Source: Alphaproteobacteria bacterium (GTDB lineage Bacteria > Pseudomonadota > Alphaproteobacteria > Reyranellales > Reyranellaceae). From it: a stretch of 64,000 nucleotides of DNA. The first letter of the stretch is position 1. The number at the start of each line of letters is the position of its first letter. Below the pieces are notes generated by a model. That model had not been told where the DNA came from. It was given only the letters and a program-made list of their open reading frames with translations, and did no database searches. The stretch covers positions 140,001 to 204,000 of the forward strand of contig JAHBYP010000004.1 of NCBI GenBank assembly GCA_019635875.1. The letters are read 5' to 3'. The position numbers were made by a program, and so were the translations under genes. Shown piece by piece: positions 45,444-53,909 of this stretch.

Positions 45444-46916
45444 CTATTGATTTGTCAGGGAGAATGGATCGTCCACCCGAGGCCAATAGGGCCTGGTCAG
45501 CTTGGTATAGGCGATGTTGGCGAAGTCCGGCTCGATGCTGCCGGGCGTGGTGACGTAAAGCACGTCGGCGGCGATCGGCGCGAAGCCGGCGTAGAAGTGC
45601 TGGGTCGATTTCACCACCAGCGTCCTGTAGCCGGCGAGGTCGATGCCCAGCGGCGCATAGGCGTCGGGGTGGAACAGCTGGGTGCGATGCGTGTTGACCA
45701 CGACATCGACGCCGTCAGCTCCCTCCAGCCACGCCGCGTCGCCCACGTCCATCTTCACGCCCTTGTCGCCGAAGCTCTGCTTCACGTCGCGCGCGATCCT
45801 GCGCACGGTCACGCGCATGTCGACCGGATCGCCGCTCATCGGCCCGCATTTGCCGCCGATGCGCAGGTCGAGCGTGGCGCCTTCGCCGGCTTCCTCGGCG
45901 ATCTGGAAGGCGATCGGGTCCCACATCAGCCCGACCAGCGCCTTCTTCGCCTTGCGATCGAGCAGGGCGCGCAGCACGAAGGTCGAGTCGCTGGGCGCGC
46001 CGCCGCCGGCATTGTCGGCGACGTCGGCGAGCACGATCGGCTTCGATGCCCCGGCGCCCTCGGCCTGCGCGACAGCCTCGCTCGCCGTCCAGTAGGGCGT
46101 CGCCGTGCTGGCGCGCATGTCGTAGAGCTCGCGACCGAGCGTCTCGGCCAGCGCCGCCGCATGGGCCTTCTCGCCGTCGGCCACCACCAGCATGCGCGCG
46201 CCGACCTCGGCCACATCGCCCCACGGGAAGCCGTGGCCCATCGATACCGAGAGAATGCCGTCCTTGCCCTCGAAGGACTGCATGCGCGCGACGAAGCTCT
46301 TCATCGGCTCGACCGGCGTGCGGTACATCGAGATCATGCGGCTGTCGAAAATCGCCATGACCGGCTTCGTCTTGCCTTCGGCGGCATCGGCGGCCAGCGC
46401 GAAGACCTCCTCGGCGCGGTCGATCGTGTCGATGTGCGGGTACTCCTTGAAGGTAACCAGGATGTCGGCCGTGGTGATCATGGTCTCGGTGATGTGGCAG
46501 TGCAGGTCGAGCTCGCCGCCGATGATCGTCTTCGGCCCGACGATGGCGCGCACCCGGGTCAGCAGGTCGCCTTCGCAATCCTCGTAGCCGTCGGCGACCA
46601 TGGCGCCGTGCATCGACAGCAGCACGATGTCGACCGGCATGGCCTTCTTCAGGTCCGCCAGCAGCTCCTCGCGCAGCTCTTCGTAGACCGAGCGTACGGT
46701 GATGCCCGAAGGCGGCGCGAAGGCGCAGACGCTCTCGGTGACGCGCCAGCCGCGCTCCTCCGCCCGCCGCCGCCAGACATGCAGCGGCGCGGAGAACAGG
46801 TTCATCGTGTGCTTCGTCGCGTCGCCGTGGAAGATGCGGCCGAAGGTGCGATAGCCGGTGGGGAAGGGGCAGAAGGTGTTGGTTTCGGTGCCCAGCGTGG
46901 CGATGAAGACGTTCAT
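45444..46916 (-). CDS. M81 family metallopeptidase (MlrC/microcystinase C-like), copy 1
   Basis: A 490-residue protein of the M81 group, named after MlrC, which cleaves linear microcystin. Family stretches are FIATLGTETNTFCPFPTG, SMHGAMVADGYEDCEGDLL and GGELDLHCHIT (metal ligands), FKEYPHIDTIDRAEE, and ADNAGGGAPSDSTFVLRALL. Substrate in this organism is unknown; most M81 proteins do not act on microcystin. ATG 46916 begins the homology; a longer frame to 47117 comes from the palindromic repeat upstream. It is related to the second copy at 49778-51232. Confidence 0.93.
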   Translation of the reverse strand: MNVFIATLGTETNTFCPFPTGYRTFGRIFHGDATKHTMNLFSAPLHVWRRRAEERGWRVTESVCAFAPPSGITVRSVYEELREELLADLKKAMPVDIVLLSMHGAMVADGYEDCEGDLLTRVRAIVGPKTIIGGELDLHCHITETMITTADILVTFKEYPHIDTIDRAEEVFALAADAAEGKTKPVMAIFDSRMISMYRTPVEPMKSFVARMQSFEGKDGILSVSMGHGFPWGDVAEVGARMLVVADGEKAHAAALAETLGRELYDMRASTATPYWTASEAVAQAEGAGASKPIVLADVADNAGGGAPSDSTFVLRALLDRKAKKALVGLMWDPIAFQIAEEAGEGATLDLRIGGKCGPMSGDPVDMRVTVRRIARDVKQSFGDKGVKMDVGDAAWLEGADGVDVVVNTHRTQLFHPDAYAPLGIDLAGYRTLVVKSTQHFYAGFAPIAADVLYVTTPGSIEPDFANIAYTKLTRPYWPRVDDPFSLTNQ

Positions 46917-46970
46917 GGTGGTTCCTACGGACGCGTTGCCGGTACCGTAGCGCGATTGGCCCGCTCGTCC

Positions 46971-47093
46971 TACCTTCCCCCGGAGGGGGAAGGTGCCCGA
47001 AGGGCGGAAGGGGGATGCCTCTGCACGCTCGGTGTCCGGCTTCGACATCCCCCATCCGGCGCTTCGCGCCACCTTCCCCTTCGGGGGAAGGTA
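46971..47093. repeat. Palindromic intergenic repeat (family 2), MITE-like
   Basis: A 123-nt element that begins TACCTTCCCCCGGAGGGGGA and ends TTCCCCTTCGGGGGAAGGTA, with inner complementary parts GAAGGGGGATG and CATCCCCCATC. Each end is itself a small hairpin and the ends pair with each other. It lies between the divergent M81 and CoA-lyase genes. A fragment of the same kind is at 37204. It resembles repeat elements spread through alphaproteobacterial genomes. Confidence 0.75.
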
Positions 47094-47119
47094 GAGTTGA
47101 GGATAAGGAGTCCACATAC

Positions 47120-48028
47120 ATGAAGGCCGAACGCGACCTGCCGGTCTGGCGCTCGCTGCTCTACGTGCCGGTCAACGTCGAGAAGTTCGTCGACAAGGCG
47201 CACACCAGGGGCGCCGACGCCGTGCAGCTCGACCTCGAGGACAGCGTGCCGCCAGCCGAGAAGGCGCATGCGCGCACCCTGGTCGAGGCGGCGGCGAAGC
47301 GCGTGAGCCGCGCCGGCGCCGACGTCGTCGTGCGCATCAACCGGCCGCTCGACCTGGCAGTGCGCGACATCGAGGCCTGCGTGCTGCCCGGCGTGCAGGG
47401 CCTGGCGATCACCAAGGTGGAGGGGCCCGACCATCTGCGCCTGCTCGACGAGCTGGTCTCGGAACTGGAGCAGAAGCGCGGCCTGGCGCATGGCCATATC
47501 AAGTTCATCGCCATGATCGAGACGCCGCGTTCCTATTTCGACATGCCGGTGATTGCGGCGGCGGCGGAGCGCACGGTGGCGATGAGCATCGGCGGCGAGG
47601 ACTTCGCCTCCGAGGTCGGCATGGAGCCGACTGAGGAGACGCTGCAACTGCCCAAGCAGACCATGATCTACGCCGCGAAGTCGGCCGGCATCATGCCCTT
47701 CGGCTACATCGCCAGCGTCGCCGGCTTCGGCGACTGGGACGGCTTCCGCAGGATGGTGCGCCGCTCGCGCCAGTTCGGCTTCATGGGGGCGAGCTGCATC
47801 CATCCCGGCCAGGTGCCGATCGTCACCGAGGAATACACGCCCTCGGCCGAGGAGGTCGCCTACGCGCGCCGGCTCATCGAAGCGGATCGCGAGGCCGCCG
47901 CCGCCGGCCGCGGCTCCTTCGCAATCGACGGCAAGATGATCGACATCCCCGTCATCCGCCGCGCCGAGACGCTGCTGAAGCGCTACGCCGCGATCCAGGC
48001 ACGCGAGGCGAAGCGCACGGCAGCGTAG
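47120..48028 (+). CDS. CoA ester lyase (citrate lyase beta-like/HpcH-HpaI family)
   Basis: A 302-residue aldolase-type lyase that splits (or forms) beta-hydroxyacyl-CoA, as in malyl-CoA or citramalyl-CoA. Visible features: RSLLYVPVNVEKFVDKAHTR, DAVQLDLEDSVPPAEKAHAR (the metal-binding Asp/Glu), VVVRINRPL, IKFIAMIETPRSYFDM (catalytic Glu), and GGEDFASEVGM. ATG 47120 has AAGGAG 9 nt upstream. It stands between two divergent/convergent M81 genes; a link in metabolism is possible but not shown. Confidence 0.92.
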   Translation: MKAERDLPVWRSLLYVPVNVEKFVDKAHTRGADAVQLDLEDSVPPAEKAHARTLVEAAAKRVSRAGADVVVRINRPLDLAVRDIEACVLPGVQGLAITKVEGPDHLRLLDELVSELEQKRGLAHGHIKFIAMIETPRSYFDMPVIAAAAERTVAMSIGGEDFASEVGMEPTEETLQLPKQTMIYAAKSAGIMPFGYIASVAGFGDWDGFRRMVRRSRQFGFMGASCIHPGQVPIVTEEYTPSAEEVAYARRLIEADREAAAAGRGSFAIDGKMIDIPVIRRAETLLKRYAAIQAREAKRTAA

Positions 48029-48029
48029 T

Positions 48030-48112
48030 CTTTGGGAGCGCCGGCGTCCCGCCGGCTCATGGCGGTATCGCAAGAGGCACCAAGAGGCCCGCGGGACGCC
48101 GACCGCCCAAAG
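48030..48112. repeat. Palindromic intergenic repeat (family 3)
   Basis: An inverted repeat whose ends are CTTTGGGAGCGCCGGCGTCC and GGGACGCCGACCGCCCAAAG, imperfectly complementary over about 20 nt, with a second smaller complementarity inside. It lies just 1 nt after the stop of the CoA lyase, between it and the convergent cupin gene, so may act as a transcript-end hairpin. Confidence 0.7.
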
Positions 48113-48141
48113 GATATCGCCTCGCCGTCATCCAGGCCGCA

Positions 48142-48537
48142 TCAACGCGCGCGGTGTTCGGTGCCGCGGCCGGCGGTGATGAACAGCGCCGTGGCGTGGC
48201 CATAGACATCCGCCGTGTGCCACACGCCGCGCGGGTTGATGACATAGTCGCCCGGCCGCAGGGTGAGCTTGCGCGGCCCATCGGGCAGCTCCTGGACCAG
48301 CGTGAACTCGCCCGCGATACAGATCACCGCCTCGTCGCCCGCGGGATGGCGCTCCCAGTCCGTCCAGCTCTGGTCGAAGCTGTACATCAGGACCAGCCAG
48401 GCGTCGTTGCCATCGGCTTCGGTGCGCGCGGCGTAGTCGGCAAACCATTGCATGCCGGTGAACTCCGGCTGCGGCACAACCTTCGCGCCCAGCCCGAGAT
48501 GGAGCGGGAAGCGCTCCAGCGCCTGCTGCTTCATCAT
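48142..48537 (-). CDS. Cupin domain protein
   Basis: A 131-residue single-domain cupin. WERHPAGDEAVICIAGEFTL contains the His/Asp/Glu metal ligands and RPGDYVINPRGVWHTADVYG the third His. It is likely a metal enzyme or binding protein with unknown substrate. Its ATG at 48537 overlaps the stop of the DinB gene as ATGA, so they form one operon divergent from a TetR regulator. Confidence 0.87.
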   Translation of the reverse strand: MMKQQALERFPLHLGLGAKVVPQPEFTGMQWFADYAARTEADGNDAWLVLMYSFDQSWTDWERHPAGDEAVICIAGEFTLVQELPDGPRKLTLRPGDYVINPRGVWHTADVYGHATALFITAGRGTEHRAR

Positions 48538-49040
48538 GCCGTTGCCTCCGCCTGGGAATGCTCGGTCTGCAGGAAATCGGTGATCCGGTCCGGGAAGGGC
48601 TCGATACCGCTCTTCTGTAGCAGCAGCGCGACCTGACCGCGATGGCCGGCGGCGTGCGTGGCGACGTGCAGCAGCATCTCGCCGCGCGTCATGCGCGCGG
48701 GCTCGCCGTTGGTGAAGGCGAAGCCGATGGCCTCGTCGACCGCGTCCGGATGCAGGGCATCGGCGTAGTCGGCGTACCAGCCTGCGGTTTCGCGCACCCT
48801 GGCCGTCAGGGTCTCGAAGGACAAGAGTTCGGTCGAGCGTGGTGCACGATAGCCGTGCGGACGGCCTTCGAGGTTGCAGCGGAAGATCTCGTCGACCGCC
48901 TGCACGTGGTCGAGCACGCGCAGCACGATCACGCGCTCGTCCGCCGGCAGGCGATCGAGCGCGCTGGCGAGAACCCTATTGAGACCGTCGGTGGCCCAGC
49001 GCTTCTGCTGGATCAGAGTGCGATAGGGAAGGGTGAACAT
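48534..49040 (-). CDS. DinB-family protein
   Basis: A 168-residue four-helix-bundle protein of the DinB/YfiT superfamily. The metal-binding His are suggested by VLDHVQAVDEIF and HVATHAAGHRGQVALLLQKS, the latter a common DinB motif. Members often carry thiol-transferase or detoxifying roles. ATG 49040 is used; the frame to 49073 reaches into the promoter gap. First gene of a two-gene unit with the cupin, divergent from a TetR repressor, which probably controls both. Confidence 0.87.
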   Translation of the reverse strand: MFTLPYRTLIQQKRWATDGLNRVLASALDRLPADERVIVLRVLDHVQAVDEIFRCNLEGRPHGYRAPRSTELLSFETLTARVRETAGWYADYADALHPDAVDEAIGFAFTNGEPARMTRGEMLLHVATHAAGHRGQVALLLQKSGIEPFPDRITDFLQTEHSQAEATA

Positions 49041-49076
49041 CGTGAAACCCCTTTCGTCGTTGCGCCATTCCAATTT

Positions 49077-49092
49077 GCGAGCTATGGCTCAC
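49077..49092. promoter_or_regulatory. Candidate TetR operator
   Basis: GCGAGCTATGGCTCAC is a near-perfect palindrome, with GAGC and GCTC arms around TATG, in the 95-nt gap between the divergent DinB gene (start 49040) and TetR gene (start 49136). Its central placement suits control of both by the TetR product. Confidence 0.4.
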
Positions 49093-49135
49093 ATTGTCTA
49101 CTCGCATTGTCCCGCGCGCGATTGGAGCATCGGGC

Positions 49136-49759
49136 ATGGCCAAGAGGCCGCTGACGAATCCGCGCAAGCAGGCCTCGCAGGCGCGCTCGCGCGCGACCGT
49201 CGATGCGCTGGTCGAGGCGACCGCTCGCATTCTGGTGCGCGAGGGTTTCGACAAAGCCAGCACCAACCGCATCGCCGAGACCGCCGGCGTCAGCATCGGT
49301 TCGCTCTATCAGTACTTTCCGAGCAAGGAGTCACTGGTCGCCGCCGTCATCGATCGCCACAACCAGGACCTGATGCGCACCGTGCGCTCAGCGCTGGCTG
49401 ACATGGCCGCACTGCCGCTCGAGCTGGCGGTGCGGCGGCTCATCGCCGCGGCGATCGAGGCGCATCGCGTCGATCCGAAGCTCCATCGCGTGCTTGCCGA
49501 GCAGCTTCCCCGCACCGGACGGCTCGAGAAGGTCGAGGCCTTCAATCGCGAGTACTTCACGCTCTTCGGACACTTTCTCGGGCATCACAGCAAGAGACTG
49601 CGCCACGTCGATCCGGGACTCGCAGCCTTCATCTGCGTGACCACGATCGAGGCGCTGACACACCGGGCGGTCTTGCACCATGCGGAACTGCTGTCGGACG
49701 AAGCGGTCGGCACGCTGATCGATGAAGCGACCCGTCTTGTGGTTCGCTATCTACGATAG
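49136..49759 (+). CDS. TetR/AcrR-family transcriptional regulator
   Basis: A 207-residue regulator. The N-terminal helix-turn-helix reads TVDALVEATARILVREGFDK then TNRIAETAGVSIGSLYQYFP, with the classical GVSIGSLYQYFPSKESL motif, and the C-terminal helices bind an unknown ligand. ATG 49136 is the start of the homology; the upstream ATG 49094 lies in the operator region. Divergent from the DinB-cupin operon. Its own 3' end faces the second M81 gene. Confidence 0.9.
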   Translation: MAKRPLTNPRKQASQARSRATVDALVEATARILVREGFDKASTNRIAETAGVSIGSLYQYFPSKESLVAAVIDRHNQDLMRTVRSALADMAALPLELAVRRLIAAAIEAHRVDPKLHRVLAEQLPRTGRLEKVEAFNREYFTLFGHFLGHHSKRLRHVDPGLAAFICVTTIEALTHRAVLHHAELLSDEAVGTLIDEATRLVVRYLR

Positions 49760-49777
49760 CGTCGTCGAGGATAGCTG

Positions 49778-51232
49778 TTACGCGAACGGATCGGCGACCT
49801 TCGGCCAGAACGGCGTCTTGCGCTTGGTGTAGGGCAGGTTGACGTAGTCGGGATTTGCGGCGCCCGGTGTGGCGACGTAGAGCACCTCGGCGGCGATCGG
49901 CGCGAAGCCGTTGTAGAAGTGCTGGGCGCTCTTGACGACGATGATGCGGTAGCTCGCGGGATCGATGCCCAGGGCCTCGAAGGCGTCGGGGTGAAAGAGC
50001 TGGGTGCGCAGGGTGTTGACCACGATGTCGACGTCGCCTGATGACAGCCAGGCCGCGTCGCCGATCGGCGACTGCACCGGGCCATAGGTCTGATGGGCGC
50101 CGCGCACGATGTTCTTCACCGTGACGCGCAGGTCGACGGGATCGCCGCTGGTCTTGCCGCACTTGCCGCCGATGCGCAGCTCGAGTGTCGCGCCCACGCC
50201 GGCCTCCTCGGCGATCTGGAAGGCCAGCGGATCCCAGACGATGCCGAACAGCGCCGGGCCGATGCCGCGCTCCAGCAGCGCCCGCAGGACGAAGGTCGAG
50301 TCGCCGGGCGCGCCGCTGCCGGCATTGTCGGCGCGGTCGGCGATGATCACCGGCCCCTTGTTGTGCGAGGCGACGCGGTCGAAGGCCTCCCCCGGTGTGA
50401 GGAACCTTGACACCGCGATGTCGCGCATGGCGAAGAGCTCGCGGCCGAGCTTTTCAGCCAATGCGGCGGCCTTGGCCCGATCGCCGTCGGCCACCACCAG
50501 CATGCGCGTGCCGACATCCTCGACATCGGCGAAGGCGAAGCCGTGGCCGAACGACACCGAGAGGATGCCATCCTTGCCCTCCAGCGCGCGGATGCGGTCG
50601 ACGAAGCTCTTGATCGGCTCGACCGGCGGCCGGTAGTGGCCGAGCATGCGGCAGTCGAAGCGCGCCATCACCGGCCTCACCTTGCCCTCGGCGGCGTCGG
50701 CCGAGATCGCGAAAACCTCCTCGGCGCGCTCCATCGGATCGGTGTGCGGGTATTCCTTGTAGGTGATCAGCACGTCGGCCGAGTCGATCATCTGCTGGCT
50801 GATATGGCAATGCAGGTCGAGCTCGCCGCCGATGATGGTCTTCGGCCCGACGATGGCGCGTACGCGGGCCAGCAGGTCGCCTTCGCAATCGTCGTAGCCG
50901 TCGGCGACCATGGCGCCGTGCATGTTCAGCAGCACCATGTCGAGCGGCAGGGCGGCGCGGATGCCTGCGAGGATCTCGTCGCGGTAGCCTTCGTAGACCG
51001 AGCGTACGGTGGTGCCCGAGGGGGCGGCGAAGGTCAGCAGGCCCTCGATCACCTGGTGGCCGCGCTCCTCGGCCCGGCGGCGCCAGACATGCAGCGGGCC
51101 GGTGAAGGATCGGGGCGGATGCTTGGTGGCGTCGCCGCGGAAGACGCCGAATTCCTCGTAACCCCGCCGGCCGGTCGGGAAGGGCACGAACATGTTGGTT
51201 TCCGTTCCCAGCCCCGCGATGAAAACACGCAT
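49778..51232 (-). CDS. M81 family metallopeptidase (MlrC-like), copy 2
   Basis: A 484-residue paralogue of the M81 gene at 45444, clearly homologous along its whole length. Shared stretches include GDATKH, PLHVWRRRAEERG, NMHGAMVADGYDDCEGDLLA, GGELDLHCHIS, KSFVDRIRALEGKDGILSVS and RADNAGSGAPGDSTFVLRAL. The same family caveat applies: the microcystinase name reflects the founding member only. ATG 51232 begins the homology. It sits between the convergent TetR gene and the divergent yajQ gene. Confidence 0.93.
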   Translation of the reverse strand: MRVFIAGLGTETNMFVPFPTGRRGYEEFGVFRGDATKHPPRSFTGPLHVWRRRAEERGHQVIEGLLTFAAPSGTTVRSVYEGYRDEILAGIRAALPLDMVLLNMHGAMVADGYDDCEGDLLARVRAIVGPKTIIGGELDLHCHISQQMIDSADVLITYKEYPHTDPMERAEEVFAISADAAEGKVRPVMARFDCRMLGHYRPPVEPIKSFVDRIRALEGKDGILSVSFGHGFAFADVEDVGTRMLVVADGDRAKAAALAEKLGRELFAMRDIAVSRFLTPGEAFDRVASHNKGPVIIADRADNAGSGAPGDSTFVLRALLERGIGPALFGIVWDPLAFQIAEEAGVGATLELRIGGKCGKTSGDPVDLRVTVKNIVRGAHQTYGPVQSPIGDAAWLSSGDVDIVVNTLRTQLFHPDAFEALGIDPASYRIIVVKSAQHFYNGFAPIAAEVLYVATPGAANPDYVNLPYTKRKTPFWPKVADPFA

Positions 51233-51301
51233 GATCCTGACACCTCGATGGACCGGTCGACCCTAGCCGGTGGCGCGACGGGACGCTACAAGGGCGCCAC
51301 C

Positions 51302-51787
51302 ATGCCTTCATTCGATATTGTCTCGAAGACCGAGATCGCCGAGATCGACAACGCGCTGGACGGGGTGCGTCGCGAGATCTCGACTCGTTTCGACTTCAAG
51401 GGCAGCCACTGCACCCTGGAGCGCAAGGAGCAGGCCATCACCCTGCTGGCCGACGACGACATGAAGATGCGCCAGATGCACGAGCTGCTGAAGGGCTACG
51501 TGACGCGGCGCAAGCTCGATGCCAGGGCCCTGGAGTTCAAGGATCCGGAACGCGCCAGCGGCAACGCCATCCGCCAGCTGGTGATCGTCAAGCAGGGCAT
51601 CGACCGCGACCTGGCCAAGACGCTGGTGGGCGCGATCAAGGAGTCCAAGCTCAAGGTCCAGGCGGCGATCCAGGGCGACGAGCTGCGCATTTCCGGCAAG
51701 AAGCGCGACGACCTGCAGGCAGCGATGGCCGTGATCCGCAAGCTCGAGCTCGACCAGCCGGTGCAGTTTGTCAACTTCCGCGACTGA
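51302..51787 (+). CDS. yajQ: YajQ-family cyclic-di-GMP-binding protein
   Basis: A 161-residue protein that binds nucleotides; in Xanthomonas and Pseudomonas YajQ-type proteins bind cyclic di-GMP and influence transcription. Visible conserved parts are MPSFDIVSKTEIAEIDNALD, STRFDFKGSHCTLE, MKMRQMHELLKGYVTRRKLD and IKESKLKVQAAIQGDELRIS, a near-complete match to the two-RNP-like-domain YajQ fold. ATG 51302 is the family start. Its end overlaps the VanZ-like gene by 20 nt. Confidence 0.95.
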   Translation: MPSFDIVSKTEIAEIDNALDGVRREISTRFDFKGSHCTLERKEQAITLLADDDMKMRQMHELLKGYVTRRKLDARALEFKDPERASGNAIRQLVIVKQGIDRDLAKTLVGAIKESKLKVQAAIQGDELRISGKKRDDLQAAMAVIRKLELDQPVQFVNFRD

Positions 51788-52187
51788 TCGTCTGCCGCTT
51801 GTCGGCCGGTTGCTGGTGGCGCTGCGTGATCTGGCGCTGCGCTGGCGGCTGTCGCTGCTGCTGGGCTGGCTGGCCTGCTTTCCCTTCCTGGCCTGGCTCT
51901 ACTGGGCGCCCGGGAACGCGCCGCCGACCGCGATCGGCGACTGGGAGATCGGCCTCGACAAGCCGATCCATGCCGTGGCCCACGGCTTCATGGTGCTGAT
52001 CCCGGCGCTGCTGATTGCCGGCCGCTGGCGCGCTTTCGCCATCGGGCTGGGCTTTGCCACGGCGATCTGCCTGGAGGTCGGCCAGCTCTACGTGACGGGC
52101 CGCTCCTTCGAGTGGCTCGACCTGATCGCCAACACCACGGGCGCGTTGCTCGCCTGGTGGGCCGCGGTGCGGCTGCGCGAGATGTGA
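51768..52187 (+). CDS. VanZ-like membrane protein
   Basis: A 139-residue protein with four predicted membrane helices. The stretch KPIHAVAHGFMVLIPALLIA and ICLEVGQLYVTGRSFEWLDL with the conserved D-(x)-N near LIANTTGALL are typical of the VanZ family (teicoplanin-resistance-linked in name; role usually unknown). The start is TTG 51768, inside the end of yajQ, suggesting coupled translation; no ATG precedes the first helix. Confidence 0.8.
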   Translation: MSTSATDRLPLVGRLLVALRDLALRWRLSLLLGWLACFPFLAWLYWAPGNAPPTAIGDWEIGLDKPIHAVAHGFMVLIPALLIAGRWRAFAIGLGFATAICLEVGQLYVTGRSFEWLDLIANTTGALLAWWAAVRLREM

Positions 52188-52192
52188 CCCAA

Positions 52193-52259
52193 CTGTCACC
52201 CCGAGCACAGCGAGGGGTCCAGGAAGAGTTGAGATCCCTCGCTGCGCTCGGGATGACAG
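52193..52259. repeat. Palindromic intergenic repeat (family 1, imperfect)
   Basis: Arms beginning CTGTCACCCCGAGCACAGCG and ending GCTGCGCTCGGGATGACAG are complementary with a few mismatches around a short loop. It lies between the convergent VanZ-like gene and the SDR gene at 52264, as expected for the family. Confidence 0.75.
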
Positions 52260-52263
52260 CCCG

Positions 52264-53139
52264 CTAACCGCGGCGGGCGCGATCGGCGGCGTTGGTCGCC
52301 TGGATGGCTTCGCGCATCTGTCGCCATTCGTCTTCCGAGCGCGACAGCATGTTCGAGAAGGTGCCGTGGCCCATGATGCCCATGCCGCCGTCGATCGCCA
52401 CGATCTCGCCGTTGATGTACTCGACCTCCTCGCTCATCAGGAAGGCAGCCATGTTGGCGAGCTCGCTCATTCTGCCGACGCGGCCCATCGGATTGCGCGA
52501 ACGGTAGCGATCGTCGCTGTCGCCCTTGGGATTGAGCCGCGCCCAGGCGCCTTCGGTCGGGAAGGGGCCGGGCGCGATGGCATTGAGGCGGATGCCGTAG
52601 CGCCCCCATTCGACCGCCAGGCTCTGGGTCATGACGGCGACACCGGCCTTGGACATCGCCGAGGGAACCACGAACGGGCTGCCGGTCCACACCCACGTCG
52701 TCAAGATGCTGAGGACACTGGCCTTGCGGCCCTCGGCGATCCAGCGCTTGCCGCAGGCATTGGTCATGTAGAACGTGCCGTGCAGCACGATGTTGGCGAT
52801 GGCGTCGAAGGCGCGCGGGCTGAGATCCTTGGTCTGGGAGACGAAGTTGCCGGCGGCGTTGTTGACCAGCCCGTCGAGCGGACCGCCGCGCCAGATCGCC
52901 TCGATCATCTCCTCGACCGCCGTGGCGACGCGGATATCCACAGTGAAGGTGTCGACGCGACGGCCGGGATATTTCGCCATCACCTCGCGCGCGGTCTCCT
53001 CGAGCACGCCGCCGCGGCGGCCGCAGATCACGCAATCGGCCCCCAGCTCGACGAATTTCTCCAGCATCACGCGGCCCAGACCGGTGCCGCCGCCGGTGAC
53101 GAGGAAGCGCTTGCCGTTGTACAGATCGCTGCGGAACAT
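52264..53139 (-). CDS. SDR protein similar to 2,4-dienoyl-CoA reductase
   Basis: A 291-residue short-chain dehydrogenase. TGGGTGLGRVM is the cofactor loop, CGRRGG after strand 2 fits NADP, and NNAAGNF is conserved. Instead of the usual YxxxK the active-site segment reads VVPSAMSKAGV, and it is followed by VEWGRYGIRLNAIAPGPFPT, as in 2,4-dienoyl-CoA reductases (DECR type), which help oxidise unsaturated fatty acids. This assignment is from sequence pattern alone. ATG 53139 is the start. Confidence 0.85.
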   Translation of the reverse strand: MFRSDLYNGKRFLVTGGGTGLGRVMLEKFVELGADCVICGRRGGVLEETAREVMAKYPGRRVDTFTVDIRVATAVEEMIEAIWRGGPLDGLVNNAAGNFVSQTKDLSPRAFDAIANIVLHGTFYMTNACGKRWIAEGRKASVLSILTTWVWTGSPFVVPSAMSKAGVAVMTQSLAVEWGRYGIRLNAIAPGPFPTEGAWARLNPKGDSDDRYRSRNPMGRVGRMSELANMAAFLMSEEVEYINGEIVAIDGGMGIMGHGTFSNMLSRSEDEWRQMREAIQATNAADRARRG

Positions 53140-53321
53140 GGTCGGCCTCCCGGTATCGCCGGTCGTTTAGGTAAGCACCGTTCATCGCGCAACGCTTCAA
53201 CCGCCTCCGTTTCGCAGTCAGGAAGACTGTCGCAATCGGCCAATCCGGACTGTTCCCGACCGCCACAAAGGGTGCTAGTCTTCGCATAACAGGGAGTGCA
53301 AAAAAACAAAGCGGGCGGCGT

Positions 53322-53855
53322 ATGACGACCCAATCAGGCGTAGAAGTCGGGGACAGCGGAGATCTGGTAGAGTTCCGAGGCCGAGTGAAGTGGTTCAACG
53401 TCACTAAGGGCTACGGATTCGTCTCACCCGATTCCGGTGAAGGGGACGCGTTCCTCCATGTCACCGTGTTGCGGCAGGCGGGGCACGACGATGTCGCGCC
53501 CGGCGTGACGCTGGCGGGGCAGGCGGCGCGCGGTCCGAAGGGCATGCAGGTGATGCGCATCGTCAGCGTCGATCTGTCGACCGCTGGCCCGATGCCGCGC
53601 GCCGAGGGGGCGAGCGAGCCGCAGCCTCAGGAGGCGCCGCAGGACGGCGAGTACGTCGTCGGCCAGGTCAAGTGGTACAACGCCGAACGCGGCTACGGCT
53701 TCGTCTGCCCGGAGGCCACCGGCAAGGACGTCTTCGTGCACGCCGCCACCCTGCGCCGCCACGGCATCGAAAGCCTGATGCCCGGGCAGATGGTCAAGGT
53801 GCGCATCGTCGAGGGCCCCAAGGGCCTGCAGGTCGCCGACATCCGACCGGAATAG
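53322..53855 (+). CDS. Double cold-shock-domain protein
   Basis: A 177-residue RNA/DNA-binding protein with two cold-shock domains. The first has [20 protein letters not shown] with DAFLHVTVL, and the second [20 protein letters not shown] with [13 protein letters not shown]; both carry the KWFN/KGYGF (RNP1) and VFVH (RNP2) nucleic-acid-binding motifs. They are joined by a Pro/Glu-rich linker ([16 protein letters not shown]). Two-domain CSPs are a known alphaproteobacterial type (CspD-like). It likely acts in transcript folding or stress response. Confidence 0.93.
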   Translation: MTTQSGVEVGDSGDLVEFRGRVKWFNVTKGYGFVSPDSGEGDAFLHVTVLRQAGHDDVAPGVTLAGQAARGPKGMQVMRIVSVDLSTAGPMPRAEGASEPQPQEAPQDGEYVVGQVKWYNAERGYGFVCPEATGKDVFVHAATLRRHGIESLMPGQMVKVRIVEGPKGLQVADIRPE

Positions 53856-53909
53856 CCTTCGCCATCGCCGTTGCGTATGGTCCGCCCGCGAAGCGCGGGA
53901 GATCGGCGT

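Noticed and set aside
51302..52187. A frameshift joining yajQ and the VanZ-like gene
   Set aside because: Both proteins are complete on their own; the 20-nt overlap with a TTG start is ordinary coupling.
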